Notes under the pieces: generated by a model
The model's input: the letters and a program-made list of their open reading frames with translations, nothing else
Told to the model about the DNA's origin: nothing
The model's database searches: none
Program-made: the position numbers and the translations under genes
Origin: Archangium sp.
GTDB taxonomy: Bacteria; Myxococcota; Myxococcia; Myxococcales; Myxococcaceae
Direction of reading: 5' to 3'
Assembly: GCA_016793585.1 (NCBI GenBank)
Contig: JAEUJR010000218.1
Location: 1-5,255 of the forward strand
Length of the DNA: 5,255 nt
Shown here: piece by piece, positions 4,800 through 5,255 of the stretch
Layout of the letters: the number at the start of each line of letters is the position of its first letter
How positions within the stretch are numbered: the stretch's first letter is position 1

Positions 4800-5255
4800 T
4801 CAAGGACAGCGGCCGCCACCCGCCGCCGCGTAGGGCATGCACGAAGCGCACGTCAGGCAGCGGGAGCCGAGCGTTCCACACGCCGCAGGGCTCGTGCCCG
4901 ACTGGCAGACACCGGCGACGTCGCAGCAGCCGCTCGTGCACGTCGTCTCACACGTCTCCATGATGCCTGCGTCGACGCCGCCATCACCGAGCGAGCAGAG
5001 GCCCGCCTGACACGACTCGCGCGGCTGGCAGAGCACGCAACTCTCTCCACCACGCCCGCAGGCCTGCACGGTGGTGGTGACGATGCACTCGTTGTTGCGG
5101 CAGCAGCCCGTGCAGTTCGTCGGCCCGCACGGCGTCTGGCAACGGCCCGCGATGCACTGTCGGTTTTGCGTGGTGCAGTCGGAGCACGTGCCTCCGTCGA
5201 AGCCGCACGCGTTCGTCACGTTGCCCGTGCGGCAGACGCCGTTCTGACAGCAGCC
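4800..5255 (-). CDS. Cys-rich repeat protein, C-terminal 151 residues (5' end outside window), probably secreted
   Basis: The frame is open to the right edge: the 12 codons beyond a GTG at 5219 read GCCQNGVCRTGN and belong to the first visible repeat, so the gene starts outside the window and that GTG is internal. The visible part has 28 Cys in 151 residues (about 18.5%). It is built from units of the form GCC-x(4-5)-C, then ACG-x(2)-G-x(2)-C-x(2)-C, then in the first two units C-x(4)-C, as in QCIAGRC and SCQAGLC. A GDGGVDAG linker in the second unit is typical low-complexity text of myxobacterial secreted proteins and lipoproteins. The even Cys count and regular spacing suggest disulfide-bonded modules outside the cytoplasm, but any signal peptide or lipobox is off-window. 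I recognise no enzyme domain. The SDR gene follows 56 bp downstream on the same strand. An adhesin, matrix or surface role is possible but unproven; metal binding is an alternative. Confidence 0.85.
   Translation of the reverse strand, partial: GCCQNGVCRTGNVTNACGFDGGTCSDCTTQNRQCIAGRCQTPCGPTNCTGCCRNNECIVTTTVQACGRGGESCVLCQPRESCQAGLCSLGDGGVDAGIMETCETTCTSGCCDVAGVCQSGTSPAACGTLGSRCLTCASCMPYAAAGGGRCP
4803..5255 (-). repeat. Three tandem Cys-rich protein repeats (last one shortened)
   Basis: Read on the minus strand, the units run 5255-5109 (49 residues), 5108-4932 (59 residues) and 4931-4803 (43 residues). Each opens with GCC and carries an ACG...C..C core. The second has about 10 extra residues around GDGGVDAGIMET. 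The third loses the usual CxxGxC end and finishes in a Gly/Ala-rich tail, so it is a degenerate terminal unit. The likeness is clear in protein, weaker in DNA, so the duplications are old. More units probably lie beyond the right edge. Confidence 0.75.

Noticed and set aside
5217..5219. GTG at 5219 as the start of the Cys-rich protein
   Set aside because: The frame remains open to the window edge and the upstream codons (GCCQNGVCRTGN) are part of the first Cys repeat.

Overview
The window is GC-rich DNA with very strong G/C bias at third codon positions, and its protein families look like those of a myxobacterium (Myxococcota). Three things point that way: a serine/threonine kinase with the HRDLSPAN-type catalytic loop common in that group, a secreted-looking protein of repeated Cys motifs with a 'DGGVDAG' linker, and a conserved-unknown membrane protein of a type I recall from the same group. 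The assignment is by resemblance only. No rRNA, tRNA, CRISPR array, insertion sequence or complete mobile element is visible.

Layout, left to right. (1) 2-1150 (+): the C-terminal two thirds of a Ser/Thr protein kinase; the N-lobe lies off the left edge. It ends in a single membrane helix at the extreme C-terminus. (2) 1158-1397 (+): a 79-codon open frame that reads as an internally deleted Uma2-family (DUF820) nuclease, almost certainly a remnant. (3) 1399-2172 (+): a conserved-unknown protein with a helical N-terminal module and two glycine-rich membrane segments, starting at GTG. (4) 2216-2338 (+): a 40-residue single-span membrane ORF that overlaps the next start as ATGA. (5) 2335-3969 (+): a membrane-anchored CocE/NonD (X-Pro dipeptidyl-peptidase-like, S15) alpha/beta hydrolase. 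Then, convergently: (6) 4006-4743 (-): an atypical short-chain dehydrogenase lacking the catalytic tyrosine. (7) 4800-5255 (-): the C-terminal end of a Cys-rich repeat protein that enters from the right edge.

The five plus-strand genes are closely spaced: 7 bp, 1 bp, 43 bp, then a 4-bp overlap. They could form one transcript. Their functions do not suggest one pathway, although four of the five encode or appear to encode membrane-attached proteins. The two minus-strand genes are 56 bp apart, and the two groups meet stop-to-stop across 36 bp with no clear terminator. No stretch over 300 bp lacks a gene.

I do not see an obvious new multi-gene system. The items most worth a second look are the shortened Uma2 remnant that stayed in frame, the unannotated-looking 40-aa membrane ORF coupled to the hydrolase, the Cys-repeat protein, and the dehydrogenase without its catalytic Tyr.
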